From positions 62,001 to 126,000 of the forward strand of contig NZ_LQPC01000047.1 of the NCBI RefSeq assembly GCF_002101705.1: a stretch of 64,000 bases of DNA. Direction: 5' to 3'. The DNA is from Mycolicibacterium iranicum (GTDB lineage: Bacteria > Actinomycetota > Actinomycetes > Mycobacteriales > Mycobacteriaceae). This document shows, in pieces, positions 42,625 through 50,381 of the stretch. Position 1 is the first letter of the stretch. The number at the start of each line of letters is the position of its first letter. The position numbers were made by a program, and so were the translations under genes. Under the pieces are notes generated by a model. That model was not told the DNA's origin, searched no databases, and saw nothing but the letters and a program-made list of their open reading frames with translations.

Positions 42625-43980
42625 ATGAACCGCTACCCATCCATCGGCCGCGTCGGCGTGCTCGCGCTCACCCTCGGCGTCGGCGGCGTCACCCTGCCCG
42701 CAGGCGCAACGCCGCTGGACATCACACCGCCTGCGGTCAGCCGAGCGGCCGTGGCGCTCACGCCGGTGACGCCGACGCTTGTGACGCCCGGGCCGGTGGC
42801 GCCGGTTGTCTCCGCGCTGCAGCTACGGCAATCCCCGACAGTACCGTCGGCACCGACGTATCCGGCCATATCGCAACGATTTTCGCTATCGTCCGAGGTG
42901 CGTGTCGTCGTGCCCGAATCCGTCGACACCGCCACGCTCCTGGAGTCCCTCACGGGTGGACCCGGGCAGCGCGACCACGTCCGTGCTGCGTCACGGTCGC
43001 TTCGTCTCGACGGTGACCGCGACGAAAAGCAGGGGGCACCCGAGCATCTCGCCGGTGCTCCGACTTCCGCCGGGCCCAACGCGGTGGCAGCGCTGATCGG
43101 GGTGTTCATCGGTAACGGTGACGAGCCGGGAGAGAACGGGGGCCTGTTGATCGGCAACGGGGCACCGGGCGCGCCCGGGCAGGACGGCGGCCGAGGCGGC
43201 CTGCTGTTCGGCAACGGTGGCGCAGGCGGAAACGGCGGCAACCGCGGTGGCATCGCCCCGACGGCCGCCAACGGAGGAAACGGCGGTCGCGGCGGTCTGC
43301 TGGCCGGTCGCGGCGGCGACGGCGGCATGGGTGGCGTCGCCGACGCCCAATCCGGGACCGCCACTGGAGGCAACGGCGGAAAAGGCGGCGCGGCAGGAGT
43401 TCTCGGTGACGCCGGCCGGGGCGGCCGAGGCGGCAATTCCTCCACCCAGAAGGGAACGGCCCTCGGCGGCAAGGCCGGTGACGGCGGAACGGCGGCCTTG
43501 GGCGACGGTGGCCGTGGCGGCGACGGTGGGTACGCGATCAGCAACGACGGCGCCGGCGTCGGCGGTACCGGCGGCAAGGGTGGCCACGCCATCGTGTCGG
43601 GCTCCGGAGGCAGCGGCGGGACAGGCGGCACCGTCATCGGTACCAGGGATGTCACCTACGGCGGCGAAGGGGGAGCAGGCGGTAGAGGCGGCGTACTGGG
43701 CGGTGACGGCGGAGACGGGGGCGCCGGCGGCAACGGCCACACCAACGACGGGTCGGGTCACGGCGGGCACGGCGGCCAAGGTGGCAAAGGCGGCCTCGGC
43801 TCCGACGGCGGAGACGGTGGCAAGGGCGGCAACGGCTCATCGGTGAACGGCAACGGCTACGGCAGCAGCGGCGGCGACGGGGGAGACGCCGGCGCAGGCG
43901 GCGAGGGCGGATCGGGCGGCACCGGCGGGAAGGGGAAGACCGCCAACGGCGGCAACGGAAAAGACGGAGCCGATGGGTAA
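42625..43980 (+). CDS. Exported PGRS-like glycine-rich protein 2, without PE domain
   Basis: A protein of 451 residues with the plan of PGRS-like protein 1. The signal-like start is MNRYPSIGRVGVLALTLGVG, sharing GRVG-x-LA-xx-LGVG with protein 1. A variable linker runs to about residue 150, then the same lead-in AALIGVFIGNGDEPGENGG opens about 290 residues of glycine repeats ending NGGNGKDGADG. No PE domain, lipobox or sortase motif is visible. The start ATG has GGAG six bases upstream. The shared N-terminus and lead-in show that the two proteins form one family rather than chance glycine-rich sequences. They bracket the two AfsR-type regulators. Confidence 0.85.
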   Translation: MNRYPSIGRVGVLALTLGVGGVTLPAGATPLDITPPAVSRAAVALTPVTPTLVTPGPVAPVVSALQLRQSPTVPSAPTYPAISQRFSLSSEVRVVVPESVDTATLLESLTGGPGQRDHVRAASRSLRLDGDRDEKQGAPEHLAGAPTSAGPNAVAALIGVFIGNGDEPGENGGLLIGNGAPGAPGQDGGRGGLLFGNGGAGGNGGNRGGIAPTAANGGNGGRGGLLAGRGGDGGMGGVADAQSGTATGGNGGKGGAAGVLGDAGRGGRGGNSSTQKGTALGGKAGDGGTAALGDGGRGGDGGYAISNDGAGVGGTGGKGGHAIVSGSGGSGGTGGTVIGTRDVTYGGEGGAGGRGGVLGGDGGDGGAGGNGHTNDGSGHGGHGGQGGKGGLGSDGGDGGKGGNGSSVNGNGYGSSGGDGGDAGAGGEGGSGGTGGKGKTANGGNGKDGADG

Positions 43981-43985
43981 TGCGC

Positions 43986-44034
43986 TGAACAGGCGATTTC
44001 ACGTTTGCCGAACGAGCGCCGAAACCTCGGCGAC
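43986..44034 (+). promoter_or_regulatory. Shared upstream motif, copy C (before methyltransferase gene)
   Basis: TGAACAGGCGATTTCA (43986-44001) lies 93 bases before the ATG at 44079. It agrees with copy B at 13 of 16 positions, and the TTGCCGAA that follows (44005-44012) agrees with copy A. Two CCGAA repeats eleven bases apart (44008 and 44019) are the helical spacing that SARP proteins favour. Confidence 0.5.
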
Positions 44035-44078
44035 CACGATGACGACCAACACCCACCACAGAAAAGGAGAACACCGAA

Positions 44079-44915
44079 ATGACCACTGTTGACCTCGATG
44101 CCGACCGCGCGCTGAAAGCCAAGCACCGTGCCCTATGGGCTTCGGGGAACTACGCGTCCGTGGCGGCCGAGCTGATTCCGGCGCTGGGGCCCGAGCTCGT
44201 CAATTCATGCGCGATCAAACCCGGCGACCGGGTGCTCGATGTCGCCGCCGGCACCGGCAACGCGTCGATTCCCGCCGCGGTGGCCGGCGCCGTCGTCACG
44301 GCCAGCGACCTCACCCCGGAGCTCTTCGCGGCGGGTCGTCGCATCGCTGCCGAATACGGTGTCGGACTGGAATGGGTGGAGGCCGACGCGGAGGCCCTGC
44401 CCTTTGCCGATGGCAGTTTCGACGTCGTAATGTCCTGTGTCGGAGCGATGTTCGCGCCCCACCACCAGGTGACAGCAGACGAACTGCTGCGCGTGGTCCG
44501 CCCCGGCGGCACTATCGGCCTCATCAATTGGACGCCGGAGGGTTTCATCGGCAGGCTCTTCGCGACGATGAAGCCGTTCGTGCCGCCGCCCCCTCCCGGG
44601 GCAAGCCCGGCCCCGCTGTGGGGCAGCGAGGACCACGTCGCCACGCTGTTCGGCGATCGCGTCACGGACCTGACGATGACCCGCCAGACCGTGCACATGA
44701 ACCACTGCGCCACGCCCGCCGAGTTCCGCGAGTACTGGAAGCGCAATTACGGGCCGACCATCGCGGCATACCGGTACAACGCCGAGCGACCGGATCGGGT
44801 GGCTGAGCTCGACGCGGCGTTCCTGGAGTTCCTCACGGACTGGAACCGCTCCGTCGAACCCGGACGTACCGCCTATGACGCGGAATACCTGTTGGTGACG
44901 GCGACGAAGCGCTGA
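44079..44915 (+). CDS. Class I SAM-dependent methyltransferase
   Basis: A 278-residue methyltransferase. Motif I is VLDVAAGTGNASIPAAVAG, followed by an acidic strand end (VTASDLTPELFAAG), VEADAEALPFADGSFDVV and LRVVRPGGTIGLINWTPEG. The C-terminal part (CATPAEFREYWKRNYGPTI) resembles UbiE-like small-molecule methyltransferases in mycobacteria. The substrate is unknown. A good AAAAGGAG precedes the start. It follows PGRS-like gene 2 by 98 bases and shares the upstream motif of both PGRS genes, so it may be part of the same regulon. Confidence 0.88.
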   Translation: MTTVDLDADRALKAKHRALWASGNYASVAAELIPALGPELVNSCAIKPGDRVLDVAAGTGNASIPAAVAGAVVTASDLTPELFAAGRRIAAEYGVGLEWVEADAEALPFADGSFDVVMSCVGAMFAPHHQVTADELLRVVRPGGTIGLINWTPEGFIGRLFATMKPFVPPPPPGASPAPLWGSEDHVATLFGDRVTDLTMTRQTVHMNHCATPAEFREYWKRNYGPTIAAYRYNAERPDRVAELDAAFLEFLTDWNRSVEPGRTAYDAEYLLVTATKR

Positions 44916-44951
44916 CCGCGTGGATGTCAGCCGTTGACCGGGCGCGAGGAC

Positions 44952-44957
44952 TACATT
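44952..44957 (+). promoter_or_regulatory. Candidate -10 element for a leaderless arsR transcript
   Basis: TACATT fits TANNNT and ends seven bases before the GTG at 44965, so the message would begin at the start codon. No ribosome binding site precedes that GTG. Confidence 0.4.
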
Positions 44958-44964
44958 CTCCTCT

Positions 44965-45285
44965 GTGGAGGATCAACAGCTCGTCGATCGGGCGTCGTCT
45001 GCGCTGGCCGAGGTGGACACGCCGGGCTGGGCCCAGCGATTCGACCTGGTGTCAGACCCGCATCGCCTGGAGATCCTGCTGAGCCTGCACCGGGCACCTG
45101 GGATCTGTGTCAGCGATCTCGCGGCGGCGCTCGGACGATCGGAGAACGCGGTCTCACAGGCACTTCGGGTTTTGCGCCAGCAGGGCTGGGTGACCAGCAC
45201 CCGCTCGGGCAGGTCGGTGACCTATCGGCTGGAAGACGAAATCGTGCACGACCTGTTGCACTGGATCGGCGCAAGACACGGCTGA
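44965..45285 (+). CDS. ArsR/SmtB-family regulator
   Basis: A 106-residue winged-helix repressor. The recognition region is CVSDLAAALGRSENAVSQAL, then RQQGWVTSTRSGRSVTYRLE. One Cys and several His (VHDLLHWIGARHG) could bind metal near the C-terminus, as in KmtR- or NmtR-type sensors, but the classical ELCVCDL motif is not complete. A cobalt/nickel sensing role would fit the cobalt transporter 4.7 kb away but is speculation. The GTG start at 44965 is supported by a candidate leaderless promoter. Confidence 0.85.
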   Translation: MEDQQLVDRASSALAEVDTPGWAQRFDLVSDPHRLEILLSLHRAPGICVSDLAAALGRSENAVSQALRVLRQQGWVTSTRSGRSVTYRLEDEIVHDLLHWIGARHG

Positions 45286-45333
45286 GCGAAACAGATTGCA
45301 GCCAAAGCGCACCCGTCCCGGACCTACACTTGC

Positions 45334-46134
45334 GTGGTGCGTGTGCTGAATCTCGACGAGCCACCGCTGGCGCCGCAGCCCGAGTTGGGCGGGCATTCCG
45401 ACCAGCCCGTGCACGCGCGGATCGCGCACTGGCTGGAGAATCTCGTCGTCTCGGGGGAACTGATGCCCGGGGACAAGCTGCCTCCCGAGGTGGAGATCGC
45501 CACGGCACTGGGAGTGAGCCGGATGACGCTGCGGCAGGCGCTCAGCGCGGTGGAAGCGAAGGGTTTTATCGATCGCCGCCGTGGACGTTTCGGCGGAAGC
45601 TTCGTCGCCGCGCCGCGTTTCGAACTCGACCATGCGGCGCTACCCGGCTTCACCGAGCAGATGCGCCGGATCGACGTGGCGCCCGGGGCGATGGTGCTCC
45701 GAGCGTCCACCCGCCGGCCCGACATCGTCGTGAGCAAGGCGCTGGGACTGCGCAGGACCGACTACGTGCACGAGATCCAGCGCGTGCGCACGGCCAACGG
45801 CGAGTCGATCATCCTCGAAGAGGCGTATCTGCCCGCTGAACCGTTCCCCGGCCTCATTTCCAAAGATCTGCACGGCTCGCTATATGCCGTCATGCGTGAT
45901 TACGGGTTGTCTCCCTGTACCGCCGACGAACGGATCGAGGCGGCCCCTGCGACACTGGAGCAAAGTGAGATCCTCGGGCTGGCACCGGCGAGCCCGCTGC
46001 TGATCATCGTGCGAACGTCCTACGCCGACAACGGTCTGCCCGTCGAATTCTCCAGGGATTACCTGCGTTCGGACCGGACCGCGATCCGTATCAAATCCCG
46101 AGCGGAACCGACCCCCGTCACTCGCCTCGTCTGA
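45334..46134 (+). CDS. GntR-family regulator, HutC type (UTRA domain)
   Basis: A 266-residue regulator. The winged helix lies at about residues 25-95 (GDKLPPEVEIATALGVSRMT, LRQALSAVEAKGFIDRRRGR). The C-terminal UTRA ligand domain includes ESIILEEAYLPAEPFPGLIS and LLIIVRTSYADNGLPVEFSR. HutC-type proteins bind GTxTAxAC sites, and a perfect GTCTAGAC lies 15 bases after its stop, before the kinase-like gene. It probably represses the downstream kinase/oxidoreductase operon until a metabolite binds. GTG 45334 or the next codon GTG 45337 may be the start. Confidence 0.9.
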   Translation: MVRVLNLDEPPLAPQPELGGHSDQPVHARIAHWLENLVVSGELMPGDKLPPEVEIATALGVSRMTLRQALSAVEAKGFIDRRRGRFGGSFVAAPRFELDHAALPGFTEQMRRIDVAPGAMVLRASTRRPDIVVSKALGLRRTDYVHEIQRVRTANGESIILEEAYLPAEPFPGLISKDLHGSLYAVMRDYGLSPCTADERIEAAPATLEQSEILGLAPASPLLIIVRTSYADNGLPVEFSRDYLRSDRTAIRIKSRAEPTPVTRLV

Positions 46135-46148
46135 TAAAGCGCCATAAA

Positions 46149-46156
46149 GTCTAGAC
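46149..46156. promoter_or_regulatory. HutC-type operator GTCTAGAC
   Basis: GTCTAGAC is a perfect eight-base palindrome that fits the HutC-subfamily operator GT-N-TA-N-AC exactly, within AAAGTCTAGACCTTT. It lies 60 bases before the kinase-like gene and directly after the GntR gene. Confidence 0.65.
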
Positions 46157-46215
46157 CTTTGCAGTCGACGGGTTTAGAGTGACACCACCAACACTGCGGC
46201 GGTTGAGGATCGCGA

Positions 46216-47145
46216 ATGTCGGCACGGCTCACCGATGAACACCTCGACGGGGTGTTCGATCAGATCGAGCTGCTGGCCGGGCGGCCGCGCACCCTCGAGG
46301 AGCTCTCCGGCGGGCTGACCAACCGCAATGTCAAGATCACGACTCCCGACGGGGTGTACGTGGCGCGTTGCGTCGATGCCGAGCGCAACCTGCTCGGTAT
46401 TGATCGTGATCGTGAGCACTTCAACACCGTGGCCGCCGAGAAGGCTGGAGTCGGGGCCAGGGTGCTGGACTATCGCCCCGACCTCGGGGTGTTGCTGCTG
46501 AGCTTCCTTCAAGGAAAAACGCTGGAGAACAGGGATTTTCAGCGCGAGGGAGTGATCGCCAAGGCGGCGCGGGCATGCCGGACACTGCACTGCGGCCCCC
46601 GCTTCCGGGGTCGCTTCGACATGTTCGAACGCCAACCTGCCTACCTCGTGACCGCCCAGCAGCACGGCTTCCGGATCCCGGCGGACTACCACGAGCACGC
46701 TGATGCCTTCGCCGCTGCCGAGCGCGTACTCAGCGCGACCGACGACACCACGGTGCCCTGTAACAACGATCTGCTCGCGGGCAACTTCATCGAGGACGGC
46801 GACCGGATGTGGCTGATCGATTACGAATACTCGGGTAACAACGACCCGTGCTTCGAACTGGGCAACATCTGGAGCGAGTGCGGTCTTTCCCTCGATCAGC
46901 TCGAGGAACTGGTCACCGAATACTACGGTCGCCCCCTGCGACACAAGACCGCGCGCGCCCACCTCCAGGGTCTCGTCGCCAAGTACGGCTGGACCCTGTG
47001 GGGATGTATCCAGAATGGTTCCAGTGCAATCGAATTCGACTTCTGGGGGTGGGCGATGGAGCGTTACGAGGCGGCTGTCGCCGAGTTTCGTGGGCCGAAC
47101 TACGCGCGCCTGCTCGACGCGGTCGCCGAGGAAAGGACATCATGA
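46216..47145 (+). CDS. Choline/aminoglycoside kinase-like phosphotransferase
   Basis: A 309-residue kinase-fold protein of the choline-kinase/APH superfamily. The Brenner motif reads PCNNDLLAGNFI, where most relatives have CHNDL; the catalytic Asp and the metal-binding Asn remain, but the His is replaced by Asn. The DFG-like metal motif is LIDYEYSGNNDPCFELGN. The N-terminal lobe shows ELSGGLTNRNVKITTPDGVY. It may phosphorylate choline, ethanolamine or a related amino alcohol. Its stop overlaps the ATG of the oxidoreductase gene, and a HutC operator precedes it. A product that feeds the sarcosine/dimethylglycine-type enzyme downstream is plausible. Confidence 0.82.
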   Translation: MSARLTDEHLDGVFDQIELLAGRPRTLEELSGGLTNRNVKITTPDGVYVARCVDAERNLLGIDRDREHFNTVAAEKAGVGARVLDYRPDLGVLLLSFLQGKTLENRDFQREGVIAKAARACRTLHCGPRFRGRFDMFERQPAYLVTAQQHGFRIPADYHEHADAFAAAERVLSATDDTTVPCNNDLLAGNFIEDGDRMWLIDYEYSGNNDPCFELGNIWSECGLSLDQLEELVTEYYGRPLRHKTARAHLQGLVAKYGWTLWGCIQNGSSAIEFDFWGWAMERYEAAVAEFRGPNYARLLDAVAEERTS

Positions 47146-49607
47146 CCTCAGCCAAGCCCCTGCCCGAGCGTGCCCATGTGGTGATCGTCGGCGGCGGGGT
47201 GATCGGCACGAGTGTGGCCTACCATCTGACCAAGCTGGGGATCGATGACGTGCTGCTGCTCGAGCAGGGCCAGCTCTCCAGCGGAACCACCTGGCACGCA
47301 GCCGGTCTCGTCGGGCAGCTGCGCGCGTCGGAAGGGATGACGCGCCTGGTGCAGTACTCCACCGCGCTGTACGCGGAACTGGAAAACGAAACCGGCCTGT
47401 CGGCGGGCTACAAACAGTGTGGTGGTGTCACGGTGGCGCGTACCGAGGACAGGATGGTCCAGTTGCGTCGCACCGCGGCCAACGCTGCCGCGTTCGATCT
47501 GCAGTGCGAATTGCTCAGTCCCGAGGAGGCTCTCGAGCACTATCCGGTGATGCGGGTCGACGATCTGGTGGGTGCCATCTGGCTGCCGGCCGACGGCAAG
47601 GCGAACCCGACCGACCTGACGTTCGCACTGGCCAAGGGAGCGCGCAACCGCGGCTGCCGGATCGTCGAGAAGACGCGGGTGCTCGACGTCCTCGTCAAGG
47701 ATGGTCGGGCGCGGGGAGTGCGCACCGACGCGGGCGACATCGAGGCCGAGATCGTGGTGAACTGCGCGGGTCAATGGGCCAAACAGGTGGGGGCGATGGC
47801 CGGGGTGAACGTGCCGCTGCATTCCGCCGAGCACTTCTACGTCGTCAGCGAGGCGATCGAGGGCGTCCATCCGGACCTGCCCATCCTGCGCGACCCGGAC
47901 GGTTACACCTACTTCAAAGAGGAGGTCGGAGGCCTTGTCATCGGAGGGTTCGAGCCCGAGGCCAAACCGTGGGTCTCGCCCGACGCCATCCCGTACCCGT
48001 TCGAATTCCAGCTCCTCGACGAAGACTGGGAGCACTTCGAGATCCTGATGAACAGTGCGTTGCTGCGCATCCCGGCTCTCGAATCGACCGGAATCAAGAA
48101 GTTCTACAACGGGCCGGAGAGCTTCACGCCCGACAACCAGTTCATCCTCGGCGAGGCGCCCGAATGCCGGAACTTCTTCGTCGGCGCGGGATTCAACTCC
48201 GTGGGAATCGCCACGGCGGGTGGCGCCGGACGTGCGCTCGCCGAATGGATCGTCGAGGGAGCGCCGACGACCGACCTCACCGGGGTTGACATCCGCCGGT
48301 TCGCCCCGTTCAACGGAAACAACCGGTGGTTGCATGACCGGGTCGCCGAAGTGCTCGGCATCCACTACGAAATCCCCTGGCCGAACCGGGAAATGAAGAC
48401 CGCGCGGCCATTCCGTCGCTCACCCGTACACCACCTGCTCGAAGCTGCGGGGGCGAACTTCGGGAGCAGGATGGGTTGGGAACGTGCCAACTTCTTCGCC
48501 CCGCCGGGGTCGGCGCCGGTGATCGACTACACCTGGGGCAAGCCGAATTGGCTGGAATGGTCGGCCGCCGAGCAGATCAGCACGCGCACCGGCGTCACGG
48601 TGTTCGACCAGACCTCCTTCTCGAAGTACCTGCTGGTCGGCCGCGACGCCGGCGCCGCGCTGCAGTGGCTGTGTACTGCCGACGTGGGCGTGGACATCGG
48701 ACGCGCGGTCTACACCGGCATGCTGAACGCGCGAGGGACCTACGAGTCCGATGTGACGGTCACCAGGACGGGTGCCGACGAGTATCTGATCGTCAGCAGT
48801 GCCGCGACCACGGAGCGCGACAAGGACCACATCGTGAGGAACATGCCCGACGGCGCGAATGCCCACCTGGTCGACGTCACCTCCTCGTACGCGGTGTTCG
48901 CGGTGATGGGGCCGCGGTCGCGCGACCTGGTGTCGGCCCTGACCGACGCCGACCTGTCCAACGAGGCGTTCCCGTTCGGGTCCAGCCGCCCGATCTCGCT
49001 CGGTTACGCCACGGTGCGCGCGACGCGCATCACCTACGTCGGCGAGTTGGGATGGGAACTGTACGTCCCTGCGGAGTTCGCGGTCGGGGTGTACGAGGAG
49101 CTGATCGCAGCAGGGGAGCGCTACGGGATCGCCCGCGGCGGATACTCCGCGATCGAATCGCTGCGGCTGGAGAAGGGCTACCGTGCGTTCGGCCGCGAGC
49201 TCACACCGAGCGAGAATCCCGTTGAGGCGGGACTGCTCTTTGCCTGCAAGCTCAAGACCGACATTCCGTTCCTCGGCCGTGAGGCTGTCGAGAAGGCGCG
49301 CGTCGAGGGCGTGCGCAAGAAGCTCGTCGGGTTCGCCGTCGACTCCGCCGAGCCCATGCTCTGGGGCGGTGAACTGATCTTGCGCGACGGCGATGTAGCC
49401 GGACAGGTGACGTCGGCAGCGTGGGGACAGACGACGGGAGCGGGGGTCGGGCTGGCATATCTGCGCTCGGCGAACGGTTCGGTCATCGATGCGGACTGGG
49501 TACGCACCGGCGCCTACCAGATCAATGTGGGTGGGACGCTCTACCCGATCACGGTGTCCCTGCGACCGCTCTACGACCCCGCCGGCGAGCGCATCAAGAC
49601 CGGTTGA
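47142..49607 (+). CDS. FAD-dependent dimethylglycine/sarcosine dehydrogenase-like protein with GcvT domain
   Basis: An 821-residue two-domain enzyme. The N-terminal DAO-type FAD domain begins VVIVGGGVIGTSVAYHLTKL and carries SSGTTWHAAGLVGQLRASEG, the segment around the covalent-flavin His of dimethylglycine dehydrogenases. The C-terminal half (from about residue 430) is a GcvT-like folate domain (TYVGELGWELYVPAEF, IESLRLEKGYRAFGRELTP). Such enzymes oxidise N-methyl glycines and pass the one-carbon unit to tetrahydrofolate. With the kinase-like protein and a HutC regulator it suggests a pathway for choline- or betaine-derived methylamines. The ATG at 47142 is fixed by the ATGA overlap; the long upstream reading is an artefact. 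Confidence 0.88.
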   Translation: MTSAKPLPERAHVVIVGGGVIGTSVAYHLTKLGIDDVLLLEQGQLSSGTTWHAAGLVGQLRASEGMTRLVQYSTALYAELENETGLSAGYKQCGGVTVARTEDRMVQLRRTAANAAAFDLQCELLSPEEALEHYPVMRVDDLVGAIWLPADGKANPTDLTFALAKGARNRGCRIVEKTRVLDVLVKDGRARGVRTDAGDIEAEIVVNCAGQWAKQVGAMAGVNVPLHSAEHFYVVSEAIEGVHPDLPILRDPDGYTYFKEEVGGLVIGGFEPEAKPWVSPDAIPYPFEFQLLDEDWEHFEILMNSALLRIPALESTGIKKFYNGPESFTPDNQFILGEAPECRNFFVGAGFNSVGIATAGGAGRALAEWIVEGAPTTDLTGVDIRRFAPFNGNNRWLHDRVAEVLGIHYEIPWPNREMKTARPFRRSPVHHLLEAAGANFGSRMGWERANFFAPPGSAPVIDYTWGKPNWLEWSAAEQISTRTGVTVFDQTSFSKYLLVGRDAGAALQWLCTADVGVDIGRAVYTGMLNARGTYESDVTVTRTGADEYLIVSSAATTERDKDHIVRNMPDGANAHLVDVTSSYAVFAVMGPRSRDLVSALTDADLSNEAFPFGSSRPISLGYATVRATRITYVGELGWELYVPAEFAVGVYEELIAAGERYGIARGGYSAIESLRLEKGYRAFGRELTPSENPVEAGLLFACKLKTDIPFLGREAVEKARVEGVRKKLVGFAVDSAEPMLWGGELILRDGDVAGQVTSAAWGQTTGAGVGLAYLRSANGSVIDADWVRTGAYQINVGGTLYPITVSLRPLYDPAGERIKTG

Positions 49608-49622
49608 CGGCTGGTGAATACT

Positions 49623-49658
49623 CTCCATCTGACCAGCTAGACAGATGAACAGATGGAG
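49623..49658 (+). promoter_or_regulatory. Hairpin in the cbiM leader
   Basis: CTCCATCTG (49623-49631) can pair with CAGATGGAG (49650-49658), which includes part of GGAGGA (49655-49660). Its CATCTG core can alternatively pair with CAGATG at 49642-49647. The two pairings are mutually exclusive. The core TCTGACCAGCTAGACAGA is also nearly palindromic and could be a protein operator. No cobalamin riboswitch fits into the 66 bases between the genes. Confidence 0.4.
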
Positions 49659-49694
49659 GAATAGCATCTGCGGGTGACCGTCTCCCACCTAGCG

Positions 49695-50381
49695 ATGCAC
49701 ATGAGCGACGGCATCGTCAACGCCCCGATCTCGCTGCTGTTCGGGGTCGTCGCCATCGTCGCGCTGGGCATCTGCGCATGGCGGGCGCGCGAGGAACTCG
49801 ACGAGCGCACGGTGCCGCTCGCAGGCCTCGTGGCCGCCTTCATCTTCGCCGTGCAGATGGTGAACTTTCCGATCCTGCCCGGCGTCAGCGGACACCTCCT
49901 CGGCGGCGCGCTGGCAGCGATCCTGGTGGGGCCCTACACCGGCGCGCTCTGCGTCGCCATCGTCTTGATCGTGCAATCCCTGCTGTTCGCCGACGGCGGC
50001 GTGACCGCGCTCGGGACCAACATCACCAACATGGCCGTCATCGGCGTCGCCGCCGGTTACGGCACGGCCGTGCTGCTGTACCGCCTGATCAGACGGGGGC
50101 GGGACAGCGTCGCGGTACCGGTCGTCGGTGCGCTCGCCTTCGCCTCAGCCGTGGTCGGAACCGTCTGCGCTGCCATGGGATTCGTCCTCCAATACGCGCT
50201 GGGCGGCGCGACGTCGACGTCGCTGGACTCGGTGGCCGCCTACATGTTCGGGACCCACGTCCTGATCGGCGTCGGTGAGGGCATCATCACCGCGCTGACG
50301 GTGATGGCCGTCGTCCGGGCCCGGCCCGACCTTGTCTACCTGCTTCGCGCCAACAGCAAGTCCGCGGAGGTGACCGCATGA
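49695..50381 (+). CDS. cbiM: Cobalt ECF transporter substrate-binding subunit CbiM
   Basis: A 228-residue membrane protein with six or seven helices. The start is set at MHMSDGIVNAP because in CbiM/NikM the N-terminal Met-His pair binds the metal directly; a GTG at 49674 would add seven residues and block this. A conserved metal-ligand His lies in LPGVSGHLLGGALAAIL. Further family features are QSLLFADGGVTALGTNITNM and FGTHVLIGVGEGIITAL. It is the specificity subunit for Co2+ uptake, acting with the CbiN-like, CbiQ and CbiO proteins encoded next. The last bases overlap the cbiN-like start (ATGA). Confidence 0.9.
   Translation: MHMSDGIVNAPISLLFGVVAIVALGICAWRAREELDERTVPLAGLVAAFIFAVQMVNFPILPGVSGHLLGGALAAILVGPYTGALCVAIVLIVQSLLFADGGVTALGTNITNMAVIGVAAGYGTAVLLYRLIRRGRDSVAVPVVGALAFASAVVGTVCAAMGFVLQYALGGATSTSLDSVAAYMFGTHVLIGVGEGIITALTVMAVVRARPDLVYLLRANSKSAEVTA

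Noticed and set aside
42633..43655. Proline-rich open frames antisense to the PGRS-like genes (also 35462-36100)
   Set aside because: Glycine codons read backwards give proline. The sense frames have ribosome sites, signal-like starts and conserved lead-ins.
35034..43980. Treating the glycine-rich genes as PE_PGRS family members
   Set aside because: No PE domain of about 110 residues and no PE motif is present at the N-terminus. Only the glycine-repeat part is similar.
49608..49694. Cobalamin riboswitch before cbiM
   Set aside because: The gap is about 66-87 bases, too short for the known aptamer, and no B12 box is seen.
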